This document shows, piece after piece, positions 34,824 through 42,322 of a DNA stretch of 64,000 nt. The DNA comes from Imperialibacter sp963977595 (GTDB lineage Bacteria; Bacteroidota; Bacteroidia; Cytophagales; Cyclobacteriaceae). Numbering within the stretch: position 1 is the stretch's first letter; every line of letters starts with the position of its first letter. Below the pieces are notes generated by a model that saw only the letters and a program-made list of their open reading frames with translations, had not been told where the DNA came from and did not search any database. The stretch lies in NCBI RefSeq assembly GCF_048007035.1, contig NZ_CP180355.1, positions 4,898,001 through 4,962,000 on the forward strand. Direction: 5' to 3'. Made by a program: the position numbers and the translations under genes.

Positions 34824-37295
34824 TCAATCACCGTCCAGAGAGTCGAGGGGACTCTTTATCGCCGTTTGCCAGCATTTCTCAGCAATCACTATGGTGGAAA
34901 TGAAAAGGATAAATAAAACTGGGAAAAGTATCAGCGTGGGGTCGAGCCCGATCCTGAAAGGGTAATCGTCCAACCACTCTTTGGCACTGAACCATACGAT
35001 GGGGTTGGAGATGAGGTAGGCGATGAGAATAAGTTTCAGAAAATCATAGAGCAGAAGCAGCATAATGTTGTGGGTGGGGGCACCGAGGATCTTCCTGATG
35101 CCAATTTCCTTTGTTCGTTTCTGTGTCACATAAGAGGCAAGCCCAAACATGCCCATATTAGCGATGACTATAGCGATAATGGCGAAAAAGAAGAACAATT
35201 TCAGCATGCCTTCCTCCAGCGCCAATCGGTTTTCGAAGCCCCTGCTAAGGAAGAAGAAATTGGGGAAATATGTCCCGATTTGAAATTTGATTTCCTGCAA
35301 GAAGGTTGATATGTTCTCACTTTGATTGGGCTGGTAGAATAAAACAAAATCCATGTACGTTCTGTGCCGGAAGCCTGTAACGTAAATAGAGGGTGGAGCA
35401 TTAACCTGTTGGTTTTTGACTACGCCTACTATCATATGGTAGCCACCCCGGGAGTCAATGGTTTGATGCACTGCCATTTCCAGGTCGCCGAAACCTAATG
35501 CTTTGGCGGCCGATTCATTCACAACCAAAGAGTTGAAGTCGTCACCCATACTTCTAAAGTTGCGCCCCGCCTGGAAAACTGATGAAGAGTCTTTCCAGTA
35601 CTGCTGATCGATCACATACAAATTATAGGTAGTGTCTGTTAGTCCGGGAAAGAGTTTTACATAGATACCGTCTTCCTGTTTTTCTACGGGAGCCAGGCCA
35701 GAAATAGCCTGCATTGTTTTGATTTTCCCCTGATAGAGGTTCGAAATGCTAATGCCCCTGATACCCTCACCCTTGTTGTGAAGTATAAAACGATCGACCT
35801 GATTGGTGAATTCCTTATTGGCGCCTGGCAGGCCGGGGAATACGCCGCTCATTTTGATCTCACGTGAGGTGCCGCCGCTTCTTTCCATGTAGTCCAGCTG
35901 CAGATAAACGATGTAAACAGCCGAAAGGAAGATGATGGAAGACGTCAATTGGAAGATCAGCAGGGAGCGGATAATGCTGCTTCCCTTGCCAAGGTTGCCT
36001 GAATTGAGTACGCTTATTTTGCCTCTGAGAGAATCGATGGGGTTGAGTGATGACAGGTGAAAAGCCGGATAGGCGCTTGATAACAGGGTGCTCACCAGAA
36101 TAAGCACAACAAGAAAGGGAATAAACACTGCCATGTTGGAATACCCCACTACCGGGTAGCTGATTTTGGTGTACATCATGATCAGCTTGGTACCAAATAG
36201 AAAGAAAAAGATACTGAGCAAGCCTGCCAGGGTGTTAGTGAGCAATGCCTCACCTACAAAGGTGAGTGTAAGCTGGGTGGGAGTTATCCCAAGAAGCTTT
36301 CTTACGCCGATTTCTTTGGCTCTTTCTATGCTATTGATGATGGCGTTGTTAACGTAGTTGGTGCAGGCAAGCACAACAATGATGATACCAATCACTGCCA
36401 GAAAGATGAGCAAAGTAGGACTGATGCCGTTTTCGGGCTCATCGGAGATGTCCGTCGTCAGGTGAATGTCTTCAATGGGGCGGAGAGAAATTCCTTTTTC
36501 GTAAGTGTCCATTTCTGCGGAAGACACCGGGGAAGTGGCCGCCTTTTCAACAGCCGAAACATCAAAATCAGGGGACACAAGAACGTAGGTATAAACGACC
36601 TCCGATTGCTGCATACCCGGGTTGTTCATACCGGCAGCTGGTGAGTTGAGAGAGGCCAGCAGGTCAAACTTAAGATGGGTTTTTTCGGCTCTGTCGTCGA
36701 ATACACCACCTATAACATACGTTTGTTCGAAAAACCCCGCCGCAGCAGAAACAAACTCCTGGCCGACAATGGAACTGTTGTTTTCCATTTGTTGGGGAAA
36801 GATTCTTTTTGCCAGTGTGGCCGAGAGCAGCAAGGTGTTAGGGGCTGCGAGCGCTGAATCCCGATTTCCCTGGAGCAGCGTCAGTGAAAGTACATCCAGT
36901 ATGGAGCGGTCGGCGTAGTAGGCCTTTTCAACAAATACACTGAGGGCAAGGGAATCATGTTTCTGGTATTTGAAGAAAGCGCTCCCGTACTCAGAGAAAG
37001 GTAGCAAGCGGGCATAGTCACCTACTCCTTCGTGAATCTCAGAAAGGTGAGGGCCGACTACCGGCGCAGTGAAGGCATCTCTGACCGTAATTTCACCTCT
37101 TGTGGAGGTAGTTGTTTCAACTCGAAAGACGCTTTGGCCTTGGGGAAGCCGGTCATAGAAGAGGTGGGACTGGATATAATTAAACAGAAAAATACAGGCC
37201 GCCATGCCCAGTGTAAGCCCCAGAATGTTCAGGTAAGCCGCACCTTTATTGCGCAAAATGTTCCTTACAGAAATAAGGAGAAAGTTCTTAATCAT
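34824..37295 (-). CDS. Large FtsX/MacB-type ABC permease
   Basis: 823 residues in two similar halves: membrane helix near residue 25, a periplasmic domain, a helix cluster around 280-420, then a second helix, periplasmic domain and final helix cluster. The family motif appears twice (AKEIGVRKLLG and TKEIGIRKILGA). Such permeases either export lipoprotein-like or peptide substrates or transmit force. No ATP-binding subunit is encoded nearby, so its ATPase must be elsewhere. Confidence 0.87.
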   Translation of the reverse strand: MIKNFLLISVRNILRNKGAAYLNILGLTLGMAACIFLFNYIQSHLFYDRLPQGQSVFRVETTTSTRGEITVRDAFTAPVVGPHLSEIHEGVGDYARLLPFSEYGSAFFKYQKHDSLALSVFVEKAYYADRSILDVLSLTLLQGNRDSALAAPNTLLLSATLAKRIFPQQMENNSSIVGQEFVSAAAGFFEQTYVIGGVFDDRAEKTHLKFDLLASLNSPAAGMNNPGMQQSEVVYTYVLVSPDFDVSAVEKAATSPVSSAEMDTYEKGISLRPIEDIHLTTDISDEPENGISPTLLIFLAVIGIIIVVLACTNYVNNAIINSIERAKEIGVRKLLGITPTQLTLTFVGEALLTNTLAGLLSIFFFLFGTKLIMMYTKISYPVVGYSNMAVFIPFLVVLILVSTLLSSAYPAFHLSSLNPIDSLRGKISVLNSGNLGKGSSIIRSLLIFQLTSSIIFLSAVYIVYLQLDYMERSGGTSREIKMSGVFPGLPGANKEFTNQVDRFILHNKGEGIRGISISNLYQGKIKTMQAISGLAPVEKQEDGIYVKLFPGLTDTTYNLYVIDQQYWKDSSSVFQAGRNFRSMGDDFNSLVVNESAAKALGFGDLEMAVHQTIDSRGGYHMIVGVVKNQQVNAPPSIYVTGFRHRTYMDFVLFYQPNQSENISTFLQEIKFQIGTYFPNFFFLSRGFENRLALEEGMLKLFFFFAIIAIVIANMGMFGLASYVTQKRTKEIGIRKILGAPTHNIMLLLLYDFLKLILIAYLISNPIVWFSAKEWLDDYPFRIGLDPTLILFPVLFILFISTIVIAEKCWQTAIKSPLDSLDGD

Positions 37296-37456
37296 TATGG
37301 CAAATAGTAGGTAAAGAGCCTTTTATGACAAATGGCGTGCCATGCAAAAGAATGTATGAATAAGCCACATGAGAGCAAACTGATCGGGTTGAGAGATGCG
37401 GTTTTTGTTCAAATATGTACAAAAAATGTACGGTGGTGCGCTCAGTGATTGGCCAG

Positions 37457-38683
37457 TTACTTGAGTAAATCGATACTCCTCTGGATCGTTTCCTTGTCTG
37501 TTGATGTTTTAGCCAATGCAAGTGCCTGCTCAAGGCGAGCCTTCGATTTTGTATTATCAATGCCTTTGTAAAGTTCGCCAAGCAGCATGAAGTAGAAGTG
37601 ATTGTCGGCTAATTTTAACTTCTCAGCCTCAATGATCGCCGCTTCCTTCCCACTGACTTTGGCCAGGGCATAGGTTCTATTCAGTGCAGCTATCGGCGAG
37701 TATTCAAGTTGTAATAACTGGTTGTACAATTGAAGGATGTTTTCCCACTTCTCTTTGGAATCTTCTTTGATGGTATGCCAGTAAGCAATGCTTGCTTCAA
37801 AATGGTATTTGGAAATCCGGGTTCCCTGAGAGGCCTCTTTCAGGTAGAAAGCACCGCTGGAGATTAGCTCCTGATTCCATAGGGACTCATCCTGGTCCTG
37901 GTAAAGAACAAGCTCTCCGTTTGCACCTTTCCTCGCCTGAAACCTACTGGCATGAAAGCACATCAGGGCCATTAACGCATTGACTGGAGGCGTATTGGTA
38001 TGTTCATTGTCAAGAAGCTGTTTTGTAAGCCGCATGGCTTCCTGACAAAGCTCTTCACGCAGAACGCCGTCCTGGCTTTCTGAGTAGTAGCCTTCGCTGA
38101 AAAGTAAATAGAGGGTTTGCAGCACAGTGTCTATCCGCTTGCTGATGTCTGACCGTGCGGGAAATTCGATTGGTACCTTATCTGCCCTCAGCTTTTCCCT
38201 TGCTCTGAACAGGCGCTTGTTAATAGTTTCCTTGTTGGTTAGAAAAGCGTTGGCGATTTCATCGATGCCAAATCCGCAAAGGATCCGAAGCGCCAGGCCG
38301 ATTTGCGACTCAACGGGGATGGCCGGATGGCAGATGGCGAACAGCATTTGGAGCTGGCTGTCTGCAATGTTTTGGTCTGATAAGTCTATACTAAACTCTG
38401 TTGCCTCTTCTGAAGGCGTGATATTCGGTTTCACCTTGTCTGCGAAAATATGCTGACGGGTGAGGTGGTTTTTCGCTTTGTTTTTGGCCACTGCATACAA
38501 CCAGGCGGTAGGGTTTTCGGGGATCTTGCTGTAGGTCCAGGTTTCAATGGCCAGCATGAACGTTTCGCTGGCAATATCCTCAGCCACTTCGATATGGTCG
38601 GCTCCAAAGCACCTGCAAAGCACAGCGGTAATTTTGCTGAACTCAGTGCGGAACAGGTGAGGAATGAGCTCCTGGTGGGTCAT
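37457..38683 (-). CDS. ECF42-type sigma factor with C-terminal TPR-like extension
   Basis: 408 residues. Region 2 (about 12-75, VAEDIASETFMLAIETW and PTAWLYAVAKNKA) and region 4 (about 110-165, GFGIDEIANAFLTNKETINKRLFRAREK) are followed by a ~230-residue helical extension of the DUF6596/TPR kind. This form, with a YCII/DGPF partner gene and no anti-sigma factor, defines the ECF42 group; in that group the extension is needed for activity. It lies 119 bp after the YCII gene, with a strong hairpin between them. Confidence 0.88.
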   Translation of the reverse strand: MTHQELIPHLFRTEFSKITAVLCRCFGADHIEVAEDIASETFMLAIETWTYSKIPENPTAWLYAVAKNKAKNHLTRQHIFADKVKPNITPSEEATEFSIDLSDQNIADSQLQMLFAICHPAIPVESQIGLALRILCGFGIDEIANAFLTNKETINKRLFRAREKLRADKVPIEFPARSDISKRIDTVLQTLYLLFSEGYYSESQDGVLREELCQEAMRLTKQLLDNEHTNTPPVNALMALMCFHASRFQARKGANGELVLYQDQDESLWNQELISSGAFYLKEASQGTRISKYHFEASIAYWHTIKEDSKEKWENILQLYNQLLQLEYSPIAALNRTYALAKVSGKEAAIIEAEKLKLADNHFYFMLLGELYKGIDNTKSKARLEQALALAKTSTDKETIQRSIDLLK

Positions 38684-38726
38684 TGATCAATAAGTGGGGT
38701 ATAGAGCATGGTGTATCTACTATGTG

Positions 38727-38785
38727 GTGCCACCAGCTAAGGCTGTGGGCACCACAGTCGTGCCCACAGCCTTAGCTGGTGGCAC
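38727..38785. repeat. Perfect 26-bp inverted repeat between the YCII and sigma genes
   Basis: Arms 38727-38752 and 38760-38785 are exactly complementary over 26 bases with a 7-base loop. The RNA would form a very stable hairpin between the two genes of a probable operon. The lack of a T-run speaks against a simple terminator; it may be a transposed palindromic element or an RNA-processing site that sets different levels of the two products. Confidence 0.85.
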
Positions 38786-38802
38786 GACGAACTACTTGAA
38801 GG

Positions 38803-39156
38803 CTAATGAACCCCGTCGTTTTTGGCAATTCGCCTCACTTCCATTGTATTGCCCTCACCCTGCAGCACAGGGCAACCTTTAGCAAATTCCACAGCTTCTT
38901 CTACCGACTCCGCTCTTACGGTAATAAAACCACCGATGGTCTCCTTGATGTCGCCGAAGGGCCCATTGGTTACCACCTTTTTTGAGTTCACCACCCTGGC
39001 ATTGTCGAATGGAAGACCTGTGCCGCTAACGAATTTGTTTTGTGCTGCAATGCCACCGATCCAGTCCATAGTTTGCTTCATCCATTCCTGCATTTGCTCG
39101 GCTGAAGCTACTTTGGCTCCATCTTCATGCCTCATGATCAATACATACTCATCCAT
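38803..39156 (-). CDS. YCII-related (DGPF domain) protein
   Basis: 117 residues. The start MDEYVLIMRHEDGAK and the segment VTNGPFGDIKETIGGF (a variant of the DGPF motif) identify the YCII/DGPF family. These small ferredoxin-like-fold proteins are the standing partners of ECF42 sigma factors, and such a gene follows directly. Role unproven: sensor of an unknown stress or an enzyme under sigma control. Confidence 0.88.
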   Translation of the reverse strand: MDEYVLIMRHEDGAKVASAEQMQEWMKQTMDWIGGIAAQNKFVSGTGLPFDNARVVNSKKVVTNGPFGDIKETIGGFITVRAESVEEAVEFAKGCPVLQGEGNTMEVRRIAKNDGVH

Positions 39157-39252
39157 GATGTTAAATTTAATGTTTCGGAATAATTGATTTACACCCTCAT
39201 GTCAAATGAGTATCGATCAATTGGACACGTAGTAGAAATTATTTTCGGGAAG

Positions 39253-39603
39253 TTAGGAAAGACTTTCAGTTTTCAGGAAATCGCCATCTACAATCAGTAG
39301 CTTCACGCCCTTTTCTGACACAGACCGATGAGAGCTTAGCTCGTCAGATACCACATAGCTCATGTTTTTCCCCAATTTAAAGGTGCTTCCGTCTTCCATC
39401 TCGGTAATAAACTCCCCCTCAATGCAATAGACAATATGCCCTTTCTGACACCAGTGGTCTGCCAGGTAGCCAGCGCCGTATTCTACGATGCGTACTCTCA
39501 ATCCTGGAAATTGGAGTGTTTGCCAAAAGGAGGTGCCGGTTTCACCAGGATACTCGGTTTTTGGAATGGAATCCCAGTCGATGGATTGGAAAGGTATGTT
39601 CAT
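39253..39603 (-). CDS. DHCW-motif cupin protein
   Basis: 116 residues from the ATG at 39603; the longer frame to 39684 runs into the preceding gene. The core DHWCQKGHIVYCIEGEF and the later strands VSDELSSHRS fit a small single-domain cupin. The ATG lies 7 bases after the stop of the zinc-ribbon/HhH gene, so they form a pair. Ligand unknown. Confidence 0.8.
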   Translation of the reverse strand: MNIPFQSIDWDSIPKTEYPGETGTSFWQTLQFPGLRVRIVEYGAGYLADHWCQKGHIVYCIEGEFITEMEDGSTFKLGKNMSYVVSDELSSHRSVSEKGVKLLIVDGDFLKTESLS

Positions 39604-39610
39604 TGTATGC

Positions 39611-39904
39611 TCAGGGTTTGAAAGACAGCCCGGCTGACGCAAGGGCCTTGTGCAACTTCGGCAAGGTAGATGGCCCCATACCATGAAGTTGCATTATCTC
39701 TGCTTCCGTGTGCATGGCGAGCTCCCGCACCGTAGTGATGCCCTTGCCTTGCAGTGCACGCCTGGCTGGTGCCACCAGTGTGCTCAGGAAGTCATCATTA
39801 GGCTTTTCTTCGTTGGCGCAAATAGGGCACACCGGACAGTCGCTGCTTTTGTAGTATTGGTGCCCTTTTTTACAGGTTCGCAGGTTCTTTTTGCTGGTTA
39901 CCAT
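39611..39904 (-). CDS. Small protein with cysteine cluster and RNA-polymerase-alpha-CTD-like HhH
   Basis: 97 residues. The N-terminus has a Cys/His cluster (TCKKGHQYYKSSDCPVCPIC) that looks like a zinc ribbon. The C-terminus (ARRALQGKGITTVRELAMHTEAEIMQLHGMGPSTLPKLHKAL) reads as the helix-hairpin-helix fold of the RNA polymerase alpha C-terminal domain. Nucleic-acid binding is likely; the target is unknown. Paired with the DHCW cupin gene. Confidence 0.75.
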   Translation of the reverse strand: MVTSKKNLRTCKKGHQYYKSSDCPVCPICANEEKPNDDFLSTLVAPARRALQGKGITTVRELAMHTEAEIMQLHGMGPSTLPKLHKALASAGLSFKP

Positions 39905-39957
39905 GGGGTTTAAAAGTGAGAAACAATCATAACCGTGTCTACAGATAATTTCGCAGT

Positions 39958-40167
39958 CTAGGCCTTCAATCTTTTGAAGATTGCTATGAATTCTCTCGTT
40001 CTGCCTCCATCAAATAGAATCCAACTCTCCATTACAGGCTCGAACTTCACCAAATCCCAGCCTTCAGCTCCCCACTCATCAAAGTTGCGGCTCAATTCCG
40101 ACTGAAAGTCCTTCTTTTTCAAATGGGCAACGCTAATGGTTACGATCTTATATTCAAATTTCTGCAT
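39958..40167 (-). CDS. DUF4177-type small protein
   Basis: 69 residues starting MQKFEYKIVTI and containing NEWGAEGWDL-like text (NFDEWGAEGWDLVKFEP), the mark of DUF4177. Its ATG is one base after the stop of the Gfo/Idh gene, so it is the third gene of an operon with the aldo-keto reductase. Function unknown. Confidence 0.8.
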   Translation of the reverse strand: MQKFEYKIVTISVAHLKKKDFQSELSRNFDEWGAEGWDLVKFEPVMESWILFDGGRTREFIAIFKRLKA

Positions 40168-40168
40168 A

Positions 40169-41260
40169 TCATCCTATCGACACCCTTCCACCATCTTTTG
40201 CGGATCGGTAAATAGCCTCCACTACCCGAATATCTTTCAAACCTTCTTCTCCGGGCACCATCACTGCCTGTTTCTTCATGATAGCCATGGCATCGTCGTC
40301 CATTTGTTTGGCCTGCTCGTTGTTGATTGGCTTGTTGAGCTTGATGCCGTCGCTGGTTACTCCATCAATGCCGCTGTAGGCGGAGAATGGCTCCATCTTG
40401 TACCAGCCATTACTGCAATCGACCTGCATGGCATTCATGCCCCTGCCAAAGCTGGCCTCGCAGGCTGCTGTGGCTCCGCCTGGGAATTCAAGGTCGAATA
40501 CAATGGTTTCTTCCACTTCATGGTAAATCTCAGGCCTGGTTGTTGAAGCTTTCGCTGTGACAGCTATTGGCTCCAGTCCGGTAGCATATCGGGCAGCGTT
40601 GAGAGGATAAACACCCATGTCGTACATGACGCCACCTCCCATTGCTTTGATCTGTTTCCAGTGGTCGGTGCGACCTTCCCTGTAGCCGGCAGCAACGGTC
40701 ACCTTTTGCACTTTGCCGTAGGTTTGGTCTTTTTGGAACCTCATGATTTGAATTGTATTGGGCTCGTGTTGCATGCGGTAACCAATACTAAGTTTCACTT
40801 TGTTTTTGTTGGCGGCATCAATCATGCTCTGGCATTCGGCCTCGCTCATCGCCATGGGTTTTTCACACCACACATGCTTGCCAGCATTGGCTGCTCTTAT
40901 GCTATACTCGGCATGCATCGAAGGCGGGAGGACAACGTAAATCACGTCTATATCAGGATTGTTGGCCAGCTGATCATAGTTGTCGTAGTTGTAAACGTTT
41001 TTGTCCTTGATATTGTACTTCTGCTGCCATTCGGGGATTTTGGATGGCGTGCCGGTGACAATGCCAGCCAGGTAGCAGTTTTGCGTTAGCTGAAGGGCCG
41101 GAGCGAGCAAGTCACGGCTGTAGTAGCCAAGCCCAACAAGGGCTACGCCCAGTTTATCTTTTTGGCGGGGAACGATGATGTTGGCAAAGGCATGAGAGCT
41201 CAAAGCCAGGCCTGACAGGCCGACCAGCGATTGGCCAATAAATTTTCTTCTGTTACTCAT
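40169..41260 (-). CDS. Tat-exported Gfo/Idh/MocA-family dehydrogenase
   Basis: 363 residues with an N-terminal export signal (SNRRKFIGQSLVGLSGLAL; twin arginine). The nucleotide-binding fold starts VALVGLGYYSRDL, and the family signature CEKPMA with the later GGGVMYDMGVYPLNAAR segment is intact. It would oxidise or reduce a sugar or inositol with tightly held NADP. Similar to glucose-fructose oxidoreductases. Its ATG overlaps the stop of the aldo-keto reductase gene as ATGA. Confidence 0.9.
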   Translation of the reverse strand: MSNRRKFIGQSLVGLSGLALSSHAFANIIVPRQKDKLGVALVGLGYYSRDLLAPALQLTQNCYLAGIVTGTPSKIPEWQQKYNIKDKNVYNYDNYDQLANNPDIDVIYVVLPPSMHAEYSIRAANAGKHVWCEKPMAMSEAECQSMIDAANKNKVKLSIGYRMQHEPNTIQIMRFQKDQTYGKVQKVTVAAGYREGRTDHWKQIKAMGGGVMYDMGVYPLNAARYATGLEPIAVTAKASTTRPEIYHEVEETIVFDLEFPGGATAACEASFGRGMNAMQVDCSNGWYKMEPFSAYSGIDGVTSDGIKLNKPINNEQAKQMDDDAMAIMKKQAVMVPGEEGLKDIRVVEAIYRSAKDGGRVSIG

Positions 41261-42174
41261 AGGGCATTCTTTTTGAAATAGTCTTTCATTTTTATTCTTG
41301 TGGCCTGATCAGGTAGTTCACCATAGCAGGCAGCCATATTCTCTTTTACATGTGCCACCTGTGTAGTGGCGGGAATGGTACAAGTAACGGCTGGGTTTGA
41401 TATGATGTACTTTAAAAAATATGCCGCCCAACTGTTAATACCATATTCCTTTGCCCAGGCAGGCAAAGAAACCCCCTGAATATAGTTAAAAAGCCCACCA
41501 GTTTCAAAAGGTTGGTTGATAATGACGGCAACGCCACGGTCAGCGGCAAGCGGAAGCAGGTAGTCTTCGGCCGCTGCGTTGCGAACAGAAAGGTTGATTT
41601 GAATGAAATCCAGCTTTTCCTTTTTGATAATTTCAGCCAATTGTTTGTGGGCATGGTCGAGGTAATGAGTAACGCCGACATATTTGAGTTTGCCTTCTTC
41701 TTTCAAAGACTGGAGCGTTTCCAGGTGAGTGTCCAGGTCTACAAGGTTGTGCACCTGAAGCACAGAGGGCCATTTCCGGAAGTAGCCCAACGAGTTTTCG
41801 ATCTGTCCTTTGCCAGCAGCTTTCCCCTGTGTCCAAACTTTGGTAGCTACCCAAAGCTTATCCGTAACTTCCAGCTCTGCCGCAAGCTCTCCAATCACCT
41901 GTTCTGACCGGCCGTACATAGGAGAGCTGTCAATCACCCTGCCTCCCTGCTTAATGAATTCCATCAGCACGTTTCTCATTGGGGCCCTTTCATGTTCTGA
42001 TTCGCCTACATTGAAGGTCAGCCAGGAGCCCATTCCTATGGCAGGTATTTGTTCTCCGGTTGATGGAATTGTTTTCATTAACATCTGGTTGCCTGAGGCG
42101 GAAACGAGGCCAGGGGTGAGATAGAGACCCGCCGCTGTAAGCAGGCTTTTCTTCAAAAATGATTCTCTTGTCAT
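41257..42174 (-). CDS. Aldo-keto reductase with an export signal
   Basis: 305 residues. An N-terminal hydrophobic leader (FLKKSLLTAAGLYLTPGLVSASG) precedes an AKR barrel with catalytic D82, Y87 (SSPMYGRSE), K112 (VATKVW) and H142 (LQVHN). It reduces carbonyls with NADPH. It begins the operon AKR, Gfo/Idh, DUF4177; the coupling suggests paired redox steps on one sugar-derived substrate. Confidence 0.88.
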   Translation of the reverse strand: MTRESFLKKSLLTAAGLYLTPGLVSASGNQMLMKTIPSTGEQIPAIGMGSWLTFNVGESEHERAPMRNVLMEFIKQGGRVIDSSPMYGRSEQVIGELAAELEVTDKLWVATKVWTQGKAAGKGQIENSLGYFRKWPSVLQVHNLVDLDTHLETLQSLKEEGKLKYVGVTHYLDHAHKQLAEIIKKEKLDFIQINLSVRNAAAEDYLLPLAADRGVAVIINQPFETGGLFNYIQGVSLPAWAKEYGINSWAAYFLKYIISNPAVTCTIPATTQVAHVKENMAACYGELPDQATRIKMKDYFKKNAL

Positions 42175-42261
42175 TAGTTTAAAAATGATGTGGTAATCGA
42201 ATAACTAACTGTACAAGTAGAGAAGAGAAACTAATTTACTGATTTAGAGGCTTTGAAGCAA

Positions 42262-42298
42262 AAACACCCTGACTGGCATTTAACCAATCAGGGTGTTT
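42262..42298 (-). terminator. Terminator after the second FtsX-type permease
   Basis: 15-base arms (42262-42276 and 42284-42298) with a single mismatch and a 7-base loop, ending in a short T-run on the minus strand. It lies 25 bases past the permease stop codon. Confidence 0.75.
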
Positions 42299-42322
42299 GT
42301 CAACAAAGTTCCTGTAAGTTAG

